Translations under genes and position numbers: made by a program
Shown: positions 32,521 through 42,471 of the stretch, one piece after another
Layout: each line of letters begins with the position of its first letter
How positions within the stretch are numbered: position 1 is the stretch's first letter
Source of the DNA: Actinacidiphila cocklensis
Lineage (GTDB): Bacteria; Actinomycetota; Actinomycetes; Streptomycetales; Streptomycetaceae
Direction of reading: 5' to 3'
NCBI RefSeq assembly: GCF_907177275.1
Contig: NZ_CAJSLV010000059.1
Location: 266,835 to 330,834 of the forward strand
Length of the DNA stretch: 64,000 nucleotides
Notes under the pieces: model-generated
Seen by the model: the letters and a program-made list of their open reading frames with translations, nothing else
What the model was told of the DNA's origin: nothing
Database searches by the model: none

Positions 32521-33957
32521 ATGGCTGAACCGGTACCGGGGACGATTCTGGGCGGGGCGCGGATGACGGACCGGGTCGTCGTGCCCTTCGAGGGGGCCGG
32601 CGCCGGCGCCGGCGGGCTGACCTGGGGGCAGCGCAAGGTCTGGACGCTGATGCAGCAGGCCGGCACGTCGATGAGCATGGGCGGCGCGGTGCCCGTCACG
32701 GACGGCCGCACCGTCCAGGACCTCGCCGCGGAACTGCGGTTCTTCATGTGCCGCTACGCCTCGATGCGGGCGCGCATCCGGACCGGGGCGGACGGCGGCC
32801 CGGTCCAGGAGGTGGCGGGCTCGGGGCAGGCCGTGCTGGGCATCGTCGACTCCGCGGACGGCGCCGACCCGGACCTGGCCGCCCGGGAGCTGGCCGAGCG
32901 GTGGGAGGCGACGCCCTTCGACCACGCCGAGGAGTGGCCGATCCGAATGGCCGCGGTGCGCAGCCGGGGCAGGGTCACCCACGTCGTGGTGACGATCTCG
33001 CACGTCGCCACCGACGGCGGCGGGATCGCCGTCATGCTGCGCGAGCTGGGCGAGCGCGACCCGGCCACCGGGCAACCGGCCGGCCCGGCGCCCGCGACGG
33101 GGCCGCTGGAACTGGCGGCGTTACAGGGCGCGCCGTCCGCCCGGCGGCAGAACGACGTCTCGCTGCGCCACTGGGAGCGCCTGCTGCGCGCGGCCGGGCC
33201 CCGGCGGTTCGGCCCCCGCGTGGACCGCGGCGAGCCGCGCTACCGGCTCGGCGTCTTCACCTCCCGCGCCCTGCACCTGGCGTCGAGGGCCGTGGCCGCC
33301 CGCACCGGCGACTCGACGTCCTCGGTGCTCCTCGCCGGGTACGCGCTGGCGGTGGCCCGGCTGACCGGCATCAGCCCCATGCTGATCCAGGTGGTGGTCA
33401 GCAACCGCTTCCGGCCGGGCCTGGCCGGGGTGTCCCATCCGCTGTCCGTGAACGGCCTGTTCATGGTCGACACCGCCGACGCCACCTTCGACGAGGTCGT
33501 GGACCGTACCCGGCGTGCCTCGGCGCTCTGCTCGAAGCACGCCTACTACGACCCGGCGGCGCTGGACGAGCTACGCGCCCGGATCGACCGGGAGCGCGGC
33601 GAAGTCGTCGAGACATCCTGCCTGTTCAACGACCGCCGGCTCGACCTCGGCGTCGAACCGCCCGGCCAGGTGCCGCCGTCCGCGCAGGAACTGGCGGACG
33701 CACGGGCCGTCAGCTCCCTGCGCTGGGGCAAGCCCTTCCCGACCTACCTCGACAAGCTGATGGTCCAGGTCGGGGCGGCCGGGGACGCGGTGGAACTGGA
33801 GATCCAGGTGGACACCCACCATGTCTCCGCGGACGAGGTGCACGCGCTGATGCTGGACCTGGAGGCGGTCGTCGTCGCGGCGGCCCTCGACCCGGACACC
33901 CCGACCGGGCTCAGTGCGGCCCAGGTCGAAGGGATGCTCGCACGGGAGTCGTCCTAG
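32521..33957 (+). CDS. Stand-alone condensation-domain protein (NRPS C-domain superfamily)
   Basis: This 478-aa protein consists almost entirely of one condensation domain. It carries SHVATDGGG at about residues 160-168, i.e. the HxxxDG catalytic motif with the essential second His kept and the first replaced by Ser. A C-terminal RWGKPFPTYLDKL segment is near the usual latch and solvent-channel region. No adenylation or carrier domain lies in the gene or nearby. It might couple an acyl or aminoacyl group from a carrier protein encoded elsewhere. The codon at 33121 is an in-frame TTA (Leu201), implying bldA-dependent expression. Start ATG 32521 has GAGGGGA 9 bases upstream. The gene converges on tetR with a four-base overlap. 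Confidence 0.8.
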   Translation: MAEPVPGTILGGARMTDRVVVPFEGAGAGAGGLTWGQRKVWTLMQQAGTSMSMGGAVPVTDGRTVQDLAAELRFFMCRYASMRARIRTGADGGPVQEVAGSGQAVLGIVDSADGADPDLAARELAERWEATPFDHAEEWPIRMAAVRSRGRVTHVVVTISHVATDGGGIAVMLRELGERDPATGQPAGPAPATGPLELAALQGAPSARRQNDVSLRHWERLLRAAGPRRFGPRVDRGEPRYRLGVFTSRALHLASRAVAARTGDSTSSVLLAGYALAVARLTGISPMLIQVVVSNRFRPGLAGVSHPLSVNGLFMVDTADATFDEVVDRTRRASALCSKHAYYDPAALDELRARIDRERGEVVETSCLFNDRRLDLGVEPPGQVPPSAQELADARAVSSLRWGKPFPTYLDKLMVQVGAAGDAVELEIQVDTHHVSADEVHALMLDLEAVVVAAALDPDTPTGLSAAQVEGMLARESS

Positions 33958-34547
33958 CGGGTGGCGGCGGAGTCGAGGAGCGGGGCCAGTTCCGCCGCCA
34001 CCGTGACGAGGGGGGCGGTGGACTCCTGGGCGCGGGCCAGGAGGATGGCGCCCTCCAGGGTGGAGATCATCAGGGTGGCCAGCGCGGGGGCGCGGGCGGG
34101 GGGCACGTCGAGGGTGGTCAGGGCCTCGGTCAGCGGGGCGGCCCAGGCCGCGAAGGCGGTGGCCGTGGCCTCGCGGGCCGAGGGTGTGGAGGCCGTCGAG
34201 TCGACGGTGGCGGCGGCGACCGGGCAGCCGGTGCCGAAGCCGGCGGCCTCGAACTCGTCGATCCACTGGCGGGTCATCGCGGCGAACAGCGCGCCGGGAG
34301 TGGGCTCGGGGAGGGCCGCGAGGTAGCGGGCGACGCGCTTGCCTGCATAGTGGCCGGCCCACGTGACGGCCTCGTTGACCAGCTGTTCCTTGCCGCCGGG
34401 AAAGTAGTGCTGGAGGGACCCGCGAGGCGCCTCGGCGCGGGCGGCGACGTCGCGCATGCCGGTCGCGCCGACGCCGTCACGGCGGATGAGCTGGGCCGCG
34501 GCGAAGACCATACGTTCCCGCGGGCCGCGTGTGCGGGGTGCAGTCAT
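33954..34547 (-). CDS. TetR-family transcriptional regulator
   Basis: This 197-aa repressor has a DNA-binding domain at residues about 12-58 (VFAAAQLIRRDGVGATGMRD and VAARAEAPRGSLQHYFPGGK), where the YFPGGKEQLV signature marks TetR proteins. The C-terminal ligand domain contains EFEAAGFGTGCPVAAATVD with one cysteine. It lies 17 bp downstream of a GNAT gene and is probably cotranscribed with it. Two palindromes in front of that operon (35098-35140) are candidate operators. The ligand is unknown. Confidence 0.88.
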   Translation of the reverse strand: MTAPRTRGPRERMVFAAAQLIRRDGVGATGMRDVAARAEAPRGSLQHYFPGGKEQLVNEAVTWAGHYAGKRVARYLAALPEPTPGALFAAMTRQWIDEFEAAGFGTGCPVAAATVDSTASTPSAREATATAFAAWAAPLTEALTTLDVPPARAPALATLMISTLEGAILLARAQESTAPLVTVAAELAPLLDSAATR

Positions 34548-34564
34548 CGCCGGCCTCCTCCTGG

Positions 34565-35113
34565 TCAGTCCAGCTTATAGACGCCGCTGGGGCCGTCCGC
34601 GGAAAGCGCCAGGTGCTCCGCGGGCAGGCGGCGGCCCAGGGCGGCGAGCAGGCCGGAGCGCCCGGGCAGGACGGCGGCGCCGACCCGCGGGACACCGCGG
34701 GCGCGGGCACGGGCCAGCAGCAGGTCGACCATGGCGCGGCCCGCGCCCTGCCGCTGCCAGGCATCGGCGACGAGCACGCCCAGTTCCGCGACCTGTGCGC
34801 CCGGGGGCAGGGCGAGGCTGGCAAGGCCGGCCGGGTGCGCCCCGCTCGCGCCGTCCTCGTAGGCCACCACCGCGTCGTGGACGTCGGCGCGGCCGGCCAG
34901 CACGTCGTCGAGGTACTCCGCGGGCAGGGCGCGGACGCGGCCGAAGAAGCGGAGCCGGACGGTGTCCTGGGAGCAGGCGGCGAAGAGGTCGCGCAGCGCG
35001 CCGGCGTCGGCGGGCGTGACGACGGCGGTCCGCCAGCGCGGGGCAGCGGGCCGAGGTGCACTCCCGGCGGCGTGCGGGAGGCGGGAGGCGACCGGGGCTA
35101 TGACGGTGGTCAT
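34565..35113 (-). CDS. GNAT-family N-acetyltransferase
   Basis: The protein is 182 aa from ATG 35113. The acetyl-CoA loop is found in VAELGVLVADAWQRQGAGRAM, matching motif A (Q/R-x-x-G-x-A). The preceding region (ALRDLFAACSQDTVRLRFFG) is typical of N-acetyltransferases related to AcuA/Pat-like proteins. The substrate cannot be read. The start codon lies inside the first palindromic operator, so repressor binding would block transcription or early elongation. It is followed by the tetR gene, suggesting autoregulation of both. Confidence 0.82.
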   Translation of the reverse strand: MTTVIAPVASRLPHAAGSAPRPAAPRWRTAVVTPADAGALRDLFAACSQDTVRLRFFGRVRALPAEYLDDVLAGRADVHDAVVAYEDGASGAHPAGLASLALPPGAQVAELGVLVADAWQRQGAGRAMVDLLLARARARGVPRVGAAVLPGRSGLLAALGRRLPAEHLALSADGPSGVYKLD

Positions 35114-35140
35114 AGCACTCAGTATTATGACGGATGTCAT
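35098..35140. promoter_or_regulatory. Two palindromic operators between tetR/GNAT and divergent dehydrogenase
   Basis: CTATGACGGTGGTCATAG at 35098-35115 and TATGACGGATGTCATA at 35125-35140 share the half-site TATGAC around a four-base spacer. They sit 27 bp apart centre to centre in the divergent promoter region. Spacing and symmetry fit a TetR dimer. The nearby TetR is the natural candidate, and it would control both the GNAT/tetR operon and the dehydrogenase. Confidence 0.7.
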
Positions 35141-35196
35141 AGATCGCAAGCGGTCCCTACGGCCGGTGCGCCCTCACGAGGAAAGGACCGGGCGGA

Positions 35197-36096
35197 ATGG
35201 TCGGAGTCGGATTTCTCGGGCTCGGCGTCATGGGGCAGCCCATGGCCGTCAACCTGGCGCGGCACCTTGCCGGGCGGACCCCGCTGACCGTGTGGAACAG
35301 GACGGCCGCCAGGTGCGAGGCGGCGCGCGAGGCAGGCGCGCGGATCGCGGGGACACCCGGTGAGGTGCTGCGGGACAGCGACGTCGTCTTCGTGATGCTG
35401 GCTGACGGCGCGGCAATGGACGCCGTCCTGGCGCGCGGCACGGACGCCTTCGCCGGGCAGGTCGCGGGGCGGACGATCGTGCACATGGGTACCACCTCGC
35501 CCGGCTACTCGCGCGCGCTGGAGGCCGAGGTCCTTGCCGCGGGCGGGCGTTACGTGGAGGCGCCGGTGTCGGGGTCGCGCGGGCCGGCGCAGGACGGGCA
35601 GCTGGTGGCGATGCTGGCCGGGGACGCTCAGTCGGTGGACACCGTACGGCCGCTGCTGGCGCCGATGTGCCGGGACGCCGTCGACTGCGGACCGGTGCCG
35701 GACGCGCTGCTGACGAAGCTGTCGGTGAACCTGTTCCTGATCACCATGGTCACCGGCCTCACCGAGGCCTTCCACTTCGCCGACCGCCACGGGCTCGACC
35801 GCGACCGCTTCCTGGCCGTGCTGGACGCCGGGCCGATGGCCAGTGCGGTGTCCCGTGCGAAGGCCCCCAAACTGAGGGACCGTGACTTCGCCGTCCAGGC
35901 CGCCGCCTTGGACGTGCTCAAGAACAACCGGCTCATTGCCGAGGCGGCCCGCGACGCCCGCCTGGCGTCGCCGTTGCTGGACGTCTGCCATGCGCTGTTC
36001 GACGAGACCGTGGGGCTCGGCCACGGCGGCGGCGACATGGTCGCGGTGCTGCACGCGATCGAGGCCCGTACGGAACGGGCCGGCACGGCCGGGTGA
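35197..36096 (+). CDS. NAD(P)-dependent beta-hydroxyacid dehydrogenase family protein
   Basis: This 299-aa protein fits the 3-hydroxyisobutyrate dehydrogenase family. The Rossmann motif GFLGLGVMGQPMAVNLA lies at residues 5-21, the substrate-binding region EAPVSGSRGPAQDGQL near 122-137, and a catalytic lysine in LLTKLSVNLFL near 170. It should reduce or oxidise a short beta-hydroxyacid with NAD(P)H. ATG 35197 follows GAGGAAAGG. It is transcribed away from the GNAT/tetR operon across the two palindromic operators, so it may be co-regulated by that repressor. Confidence 0.9.
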   Translation: MVGVGFLGLGVMGQPMAVNLARHLAGRTPLTVWNRTAARCEAAREAGARIAGTPGEVLRDSDVVFVMLADGAAMDAVLARGTDAFAGQVAGRTIVHMGTTSPGYSRALEAEVLAAGGRYVEAPVSGSRGPAQDGQLVAMLAGDAQSVDTVRPLLAPMCRDAVDCGPVPDALLTKLSVNLFLITMVTGLTEAFHFADRHGLDRDRFLAVLDAGPMASAVSRAKAPKLRDRDFAVQAAALDVLKNNRLIAEAARDARLASPLLDVCHALFDETVGLGHGGGDMVAVLHAIEARTERAGTAG

Positions 36097-36195
36097 CCTA
36101 CCGCCGGTATCCGGCCGTCCGCCAGGGCTTAGGCTGCAAACGCCCTATGGGCATGATCAGTTGATAAGACCAGCAGACAGGCGGAGGACAAGCAC

Positions 36196-36801
36196 ATGGG
36201 TGTGGCGATCCGACGGGCCGGGCAGGACGACACGGCTGCGGTGACCGACCTGCTGGACCGGGTCTTCGGGGAGGACCCGGTCAGCGGCTGGGTGTTTCCC
36301 GACCCGGACGACCGGCGGGCGAAGCACGGCACGATGATGGGCGCGTTCGCGGCCTCCGCCCTTGCCGAGGGCTACGTCGACCTCGCGGAGGACGGCTCCG
36401 CGGTGGCCCTGTGGTTCTCGGTGCCGGCCGGGGGTCATCCGGCCGACGAGGACGGCCCCGCGGAGTTGCGCCGCGCCGTCGACCCGGCCAACGAGCGCGT
36501 CGAGGCCATCGCCAGGATCCTCGACGAGCGGCACCCCAAGGACCGGGCGCACGAGCACCTGATGCTGATCGCGGTGGACGCCTCGGCCCGCAGCCAGGGG
36601 CGCGGCACCGAGCTGATCAACAACGTGCTGGAGCGCTGCGACCGCGAGGGCCGCGCCGCCTACCTGGAGGCCAGCTCCCTGCGCAGCCGCGCGCTCTACG
36701 CGCGCCTCGGATTCGTCTGGACCGGCAGCACCATCGACCTTCCCGACGGCCCGCAGATGTATCCGATGTGGCGCGACGCGGCGCCGGCGACGGACGCCTG
36801 A
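36196..36801 (+). CDS. GNAT-family N-acetyltransferase
   Basis: This 201-aa protein begins VAIRRAGQDDTAAVTDLLD. Motif A is LIAVDASARSQGRGTELINN (about residues 121-140), binding acetyl-CoA pyrophosphate through Q/R-x-x-G-x-G. The later ALYARLGFVWTGS segment is the usual beta6-beta7 region. The substrate is unknown; the domain covers the full length. GGAGGAC lies upstream of ATG 36196. A strong palindromic terminator follows at 36827. Confidence 0.88.
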   Translation: MGVAIRRAGQDDTAAVTDLLDRVFGEDPVSGWVFPDPDDRRAKHGTMMGAFAASALAEGYVDLAEDGSAVALWFSVPAGGHPADEDGPAELRRAVDPANERVEAIARILDERHPKDRAHEHLMLIAVDASARSQGRGTELINNVLERCDREGRAAYLEASSLRSRALYARLGFVWTGSTIDLPDGPQMYPMWRDAAPATDA

Positions 36802-36826
36802 GGCTCGGTACACCGCAGCGGATCGG

Positions 36827-36855
36827 GCGGCGCGGCACATTGCCGCGCCGCCCGC
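36827..36855 (+). terminator. Perfect hairpin after GNAT gene
   Basis: The arms GGGCGGCGCGGCA and TGCCGCGCCGCCC are separated by CAT. The 13-bp G+C-rich stem with a tight loop lies between convergent genes and could act for both strands. Its loop sequence forms the GCACATTGCC motif that recurs in the window. Confidence 0.75.
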
Positions 36856-36860
36856 CCGTC

Positions 36861-37517
36861 TCATGCCAGCGTCTTGCAGAGGTCCTCGTACGGTCCCGCG
36901 AGCGCCAGCAGCGTCCTGGTCGTCCTGCCCGCCACCGTGCTGATCTTGACGGACATGAAGGTGCTCGCCACGATCCACTGGTTGTGCGGCTGGTCACCGG
37001 TGTGGAAGCCCGCCGACCAGTCGTTGCCGCTGAGGACGAACGAGTCGGGGTCGGGGTACGTGATCACGCCCGTGCCCGAGATGTCGCGCTCGACGGACTT
37101 CCCGTTCGCCAGGTTGGTGACATCCATGACGAGCGGACCGCTCTCGATCGCGAAGACCGGGGTGCCCGCGGCGTCGGTCCACGTCCTCGTGGTCAGGTCG
37201 CTCACCGGGAACACGGCGCTCGTGGGGAAGGCGCACACCTCGCCCGCGGGATAGGAGATCGGCTGCTGCACCGGGTGGGTGACGACGGGTCCCTGCATCC
37301 CGGAGACGTTCGCCGGCACTCCCGGCAGGTCGGGGATGCCGCTGCCGGAGGCCGCCGCGCTGGCGTCGGCCGGCACCGCGAGAAGGGCGGCGACCGCGCC
37401 CGCCACCAGGGCCGCGGCGCCGATCCGCGCGGAGGCCGGCGCCGGCCCCGACGCCGTTGCCGTTCCCCGCATCTGGGCGCGAGTGCGGCGCACCCGGGTC
37501 CACTGCCGTGCTTTCAT
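36861..37517 (-). CDS. Secreted protein of unknown function
   Basis: This 218-aa protein has a basic N-terminus (KARQWTRVRRTRAQ), a hydrophobic segment (about 31-48) and Ala-rich cleavage sequence, so it is probably exported. The mature part is a compact beta-rich domain (VCAFPTSAVFPVSDLTTRTW, then GVITYPDPDSFVLSGNDWSA) with cysteines at residues 95 and 214. No known catalytic motif is seen. It is divergent from the ArsR-like regulator that starts at 37678. Confidence 0.72.
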   Translation of the reverse strand: MKARQWTRVRRTRAQMRGTATASGPAPASARIGAAALVAGAVAALLAVPADASAAASGSGIPDLPGVPANVSGMQGPVVTHPVQQPISYPAGEVCAFPTSAVFPVSDLTTRTWTDAAGTPVFAIESGPLVMDVTNLANGKSVERDISGTGVITYPDPDSFVLSGNDWSAGFHTGDQPHNQWIVASTFMSVKISTVAGRTTRTLLALAGPYEDLCKTLA

Positions 37518-37677
37518 CCCACGTCCTCCCGTTCCGTGCCGCGGCCTGACCGGCCGCCAGTACGCGGCTCCCCTGGCCTCCCCCGAACGCTCAGGGGAAC
37601 CCCGCGCACCCACCGTGCCGTGTAGAAAGGACAACGGCGACAGGTTTCGGCCCTGGTCGAAGCAAATGGGGGAGCCC

Positions 37678-38712
37678 GTGCGCATCCACTTCACGTTGAC
37701 CGATCTGGCCCGCACCCGGATAGCGGGCAGTCCGAGCCCGCTGACGGCCACCACTTTCAGCACCTTCCGGCTGACACAGCTCGCCGGAACGCCCGGCCTG
37801 GACGGCTGGCGGCGGCTGGTGCGGGCGGGCCTGACCGCACCGGAGCCCGGCGGCGGCCCGGGCCGGCGGCCGCCGCGGGGGCCGTCCTTCGTGCAACTCG
37901 CCCCCGCGGAGCCCTCGCACCCCGTCCCGCGCTTCCTGCGCCCGCACATCGGGCTGCAGACCCTGGACGACGAGCTGGAGCGGCTGCTGAGCACCCCGCG
38001 GCAGGTGCTGCGCGCCGACCTGGAGTACGTCGGCAGGCACCGGCCGCTGCCCCGCTGGACCCGGGACCTGGCCGACGGCGACCCGACGGCGGCGAGCCGG
38101 CTGGCCGCGGCGGTACGCGACTACCACCGGGTGGCCGTGGCACCGTACTGGCGGGCGCTGGCCTCGGCCCTCGCCGCGGACCGGGCGGCACGCACCCGGC
38201 AGCTGGGCGAGGGCGGCATCGAGCAGGTGCTGCACAGCCTCGGACCCCGGGTGCGCTGGCGGCCCCCGGTGCTCGAAGTGCGGACACGGGCGGAGATCGA
38301 GTACGACTACCACCTCGACGGGCGCGGCCTGGTGCTGGCGCCGGGCGTGTTCAGCTCGTACGTGCCCTGCGATCCGGACGAGGAGCAGCCGACGCTCTAC
38401 TACGAGGTGGCGCCCGGCACCGGCGGCCACCCGCTCCTCACGCCGCCGGGCGGCCCGCTCGACGGGCTGGCCGCGCTGCTGGGGCACAGCAGGGCCGCGG
38501 TGCTGGAAGTGATCGCCGACGGTGTGACGACCGGCCAGCTGGCCCACCGGGTCGGCCTGTCGCCCGCCTCGGCCAGCGAGCACGCCACCGTCCTGCGGCG
38601 GGCCGGCCTGGTCGCCACCCGGCGCAGCGGCCGCTCCAGCCGCCACACCCTCACCACTCTCGGCTCTGAGCTGCTGCTGCACGCGGCCGCCTCCGCGGTC
38701 GCCGTGCCCTGA
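37678..38712 (+). CDS. ArsR-like winged-helix regulator (DUF5937 type)
   Basis: This 344-aa protein begins RIHFTLTDLARTRIA and carries a long N-terminal ligand- or protein-binding region. A C-terminal winged helix follows (AVLEVIADGVTTGQLAHRVG and LSPASASEHATVLRRAGLVA, about residues 275-320). This layout is frequent in Streptomyces regulators. GTG 37678, with GGGGGAG a few bases upstream, fits the family start better than ATG 37666. It is divergent from the secreted protein at 36861-37517 and could regulate it. No effector is known. Confidence 0.82.
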   Translation: MRIHFTLTDLARTRIAGSPSPLTATTFSTFRLTQLAGTPGLDGWRRLVRAGLTAPEPGGGPGRRPPRGPSFVQLAPAEPSHPVPRFLRPHIGLQTLDDELERLLSTPRQVLRADLEYVGRHRPLPRWTRDLADGDPTAASRLAAAVRDYHRVAVAPYWRALASALAADRAARTRQLGEGGIEQVLHSLGPRVRWRPPVLEVRTRAEIEYDYHLDGRGLVLAPGVFSSYVPCDPDEEQPTLYYEVAPGTGGHPLLTPPGGPLDGLAALLGHSRAAVLEVIADGVTTGQLAHRVGLSPASASEHATVLRRAGLVATRRSGRSSRHTLTTLGSELLLHAAASAVAVP

Positions 38713-38995
38713 CCCCGGGCGCCCTCGCGGGCGGAGGGGCGCGGCACATTGCCCAGGCCGCGCACATTGCCGGGTCGCGGGCACGACACCCGATGGCCCT
38801 GCCATGTACGCCGGATGCCGCGCCATTCGGCTGACGCTGCCGGCTTCGTACGTGTGTCAGATCCCGCGGGGTGGGCGATCGTCAGATCGTAGGTCCGGCC
38901 GCGCCCTTGGACGCCCGTGAACGCCGCACCTGACGGCGGGCGGCACTACGGCGTGGACGCCACCGAATCGCCACCGTCCCCACCGGAGTCCTCCT

Positions 38996-40255
<1,260 letters not shown>

Positions 40256-40302
40256 CCGCCGCGATGCCCTCGTAGGACACCCGCACGACCCCGCACGACC
40301 CC

Positions 40303-40334
40303 GTGAGCCGCCTCGTCCCGACGAGGCGGCTCAC
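40303..40334 (+). terminator. Hairpin between convergent genes
   Basis: The arms GTGAGCCGCCTCGTC and its complement are separated by two bases. It lies between the S8 protease and the oppositely oriented AraC regulator and may serve both. Confidence 0.8.
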
Positions 40335-40356
40335 GGCCGTCCGAGGGCCGTGGCGG

Positions 40357-41307
40357 TCACCCGGCCGCCACCGCGGACCTGCGGTAGCGGCCAGGCGCGA
40401 TGCCGTACTCGCGCTTGAAGGCCTTGGCGAAGGCGAACTCCGCGCTGTAGCCGACCTGTTCCGCCACCACCCGCAGCGGTGCGTCGCCCGACAGCAGCAG
40501 CCGGCCCGCCGCCGTCATCCGCCACCAGGTCAGATACGTCAGCGGGGGTGTGCCCACCAGGGCGGTGAAGCGCTGGGCGAACGCCGAACGCGACAGGCCG
40601 CCGCGGGCGCCCAGCTCCTCCACCGTCCACGCGCGGGCCGGCTCGGCGTGGATCGCTTCGAGCGCGGCGCCGACCGCCGGGTCGGTGAGCGCCGTGGCCC
40701 AGCCGGGCCGGCCCAGGCCGCGGGCCTCGGCAGCCGACCTGTCCGCGAACCAGCCGCGCAGGATGTACAGCAGCAGGGCGTCCACCAGGGCCGGCACGAT
40801 GCCGTCCCTGCCGGGCCTGCGCACGTCGAGCTCCGCGCTGAGCAGGCCGATCGCCGCGTGCAGCGCCGGGTGCCCGTCGGGGCTGCACGGCAGGTGGACG
40901 AGGTCGGGCAGCTCGGCCATCAGCGGGTGCGGCCGCGCCCGGCCCAGCGGGTAGGCGCCGCACAGCAGCAGGGTGCGCGGGCCGGGTCCTTCGATGTCCA
41001 CCCGGCCGATCGTCTGGCCCGGCTCCCACTCCCGCGGCACGAAGTCGGCCGGCGGGGTCGACGGGTCGTCGGCAAGGCTCATCGGGCTGCCGCGCCGCAG
41101 GAAGACCGAGTCGCCGGGGCCGAGCCGGACCGGGTCACCGTCACCGCCCTCCGGCGGCAGCAGCCAGCACTCGCCTTCGAGGACGACGTGGAAAGTAGCG
41201 CCGCCGACCTCGGGGAAGCGCAGCCCCCAGGGGGCGCGGACCTCGGTACGGGCCGAACGCGTCCGGCCGGTGCGCATGGCGGCCAGTGCGTCGGCCAGTA
41301 CGTCCAT
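40357..41307 (-). CDS. AraC-family transcriptional regulator with cupin domain
   Basis: This 316-aa regulator has a cupin-type ligand domain at residues about 20-190 (VVLEGECWLLPPEGGDGDPV) and C-terminal double helix-turn-helix (RAWTVEELGARGGLSRSAF and LRVVAEQVGYSAEFAFAKAF, ending FKREYGIAPGRYRR). It is divergent from a short-chain NAD(P)-binding protein with 136 bp between starts. Regulators of this cupin_6 type commonly activate or repress the adjacent reductase gene, so this pairing is the likely regulatory link. The inducer is unknown. Confidence 0.92.
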   Translation of the reverse strand: MDVLADALAAMRTGRTRSARTEVRAPWGLRFPEVGGATFHVVLEGECWLLPPEGGDGDPVRLGPGDSVFLRRGSPMSLADDPSTPPADFVPREWEPGQTIGRVDIEGPGPRTLLLCGAYPLGRARPHPLMAELPDLVHLPCSPDGHPALHAAIGLLSAELDVRRPGRDGIVPALVDALLLYILRGWFADRSAAEARGLGRPGWATALTDPAVGAALEAIHAEPARAWTVEELGARGGLSRSAFAQRFTALVGTPPLTYLTWWRMTAAGRLLLSGDAPLRVVAEQVGYSAEFAFAKAFKREYGIAPGRYRRSAVAAG

Positions 41308-41443
41308 GCGGGGCAGTGTACGGCGGCCCGTACCGCCCCGGCAGGACGCATGGACATGAATTCAGGGCTCTGCGGCATTCATCATCCGATGCCCGGTACA
41401 TAGTGTCGGCCTCGCAAGGCACACACGAAGGGGCTGAGGCGTC

Positions 41444-42265
41444 ATGGACGTGCTGGTGATCGGTGCCACGGGGAAGAGCGGGCGGCCGGTGGTGGACGCG
41501 CTGGTCGCACGCGGCGCGAAGGTCCGCGCGGCCAGCCGCACGCCGGGGGCCGCGGCGCCCGGGGCCGAGCCGGTCCGCTTCGACTGGGACGACCGCAGCA
41601 CATGGCGCCCGGCGCTGGAGGGGGCGGAGGGCCTTTACGTGGTCGGGCCGGTCCGGCAGTCCGAGCCGGAACTGCTGATGCACCAGCTGCTCGACGACGC
41701 GGACGGGATACGGCGGGTCGTGCTGCTGTCCGTGCTGGGCGCGGATCGGCTGCCCTCGCTGGTACCGATGGCGGGCTGGGAGCACGACCTGCGGATGTCC
41801 GGGCGGGAGTGGACCGTGCTGCGGCCCAACTGGTTCCAGCAGAACTTCGGCGAAGGGTTCGCCGGGCCGCTGCGGGAGCGGGGCGTCCTGGAACTCCCCG
41901 CGGGGGAGGCGGCGCTGAGCTTCGTCGACACCAGGGATGTCGGGGAGGTCGCCGCGGTCGCCCTCACGTCGGGCGGACACGGCGGTCAGGTCTACGAGCT
42001 GACGGGGCCTTCCGCGCTCACGCACGGTGAGGCGCTCAGCGCGCTCGGGCGCGCGGACGGGCGTGACCTGCGGTACGTACCGCAGGAACCGGCCGCCTTC
42101 GCGGCGGCGCTGCGCGGGCGCGGGGTCGCGGAGCGGTCCGTGGAGTGGCAGCTCGCGCTTTTCCGCTTGATGCGGGAGGGGGGGAATGCCGTCGTGACGT
42201 CCACCGTCCGTGAGGTGACCGGGCGCCCGGCGCGGTCCTTTCTCGCCTACGCGGAGGGTGCGTGA
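41444..42265 (+). CDS. NmrA-like NAD(P)H-binding SDR protein
   Basis: This 273-aa atypical short-chain dehydrogenase begins MDVLVIGATGKSGRPVVDAL, with the GATGxxG nucleotide loop. It lacks the YxxxK active site of classical SDRs and has the RPNWFQQNFGEGFAGPL segment of NmrA/QorB-type quinone reductase relatives. It could be a redox sensor or an NAD(P)H:quinone reductase. Its gene is divergent from the AraC regulator at 40357-41307, which probably controls it. Confidence 0.88.
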   Translation: MDVLVIGATGKSGRPVVDALVARGAKVRAASRTPGAAAPGAEPVRFDWDDRSTWRPALEGAEGLYVVGPVRQSEPELLMHQLLDDADGIRRVVLLSVLGADRLPSLVPMAGWEHDLRMSGREWTVLRPNWFQQNFGEGFAGPLRERGVLELPAGEAALSFVDTRDVGEVAAVALTSGGHGGQVYELTGPSALTHGEALSALGRADGRDLRYVPQEPAAFAAALRGRGVAERSVEWQLALFRLMREGGNAVVTSTVREVTGRPARSFLAYAEGA

Positions 42266-42274
42266 CGCACCCGC

Positions 42275-42350
42275 TCCCGGGTGCCCCTTGCTGTGGCGTC
42301 GCTTTCCACCCGCCGTCGGGGCTGGTCTCGCAGTTCCCCGCGCCGCTGAA
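42275..42350. repeat. Streptomyces-type intergenic repeat, copy 1
   Basis: This segment (GTGGCGTCGCTTTCCACCCG and then GCAGTTCCCCGCGCCGCTG) matches two others at 48098-48155 and 52394-52485 in general form. It makes up most of the gap 42266-42471, where no gene is seen. Confidence 0.55.
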
Positions 42351-42471
42351 AAACGCCCGCCCTCTCCGCAGAGGGCAAGCCCCTGCCAGGGGCGAACGCT
42401 GTGCGCGGCGGAACTGCGCGGCCGGCCGGGACGGCGGGAGAGCGGCGAGCCCCGCCGCAAGGGCCGGGGGC

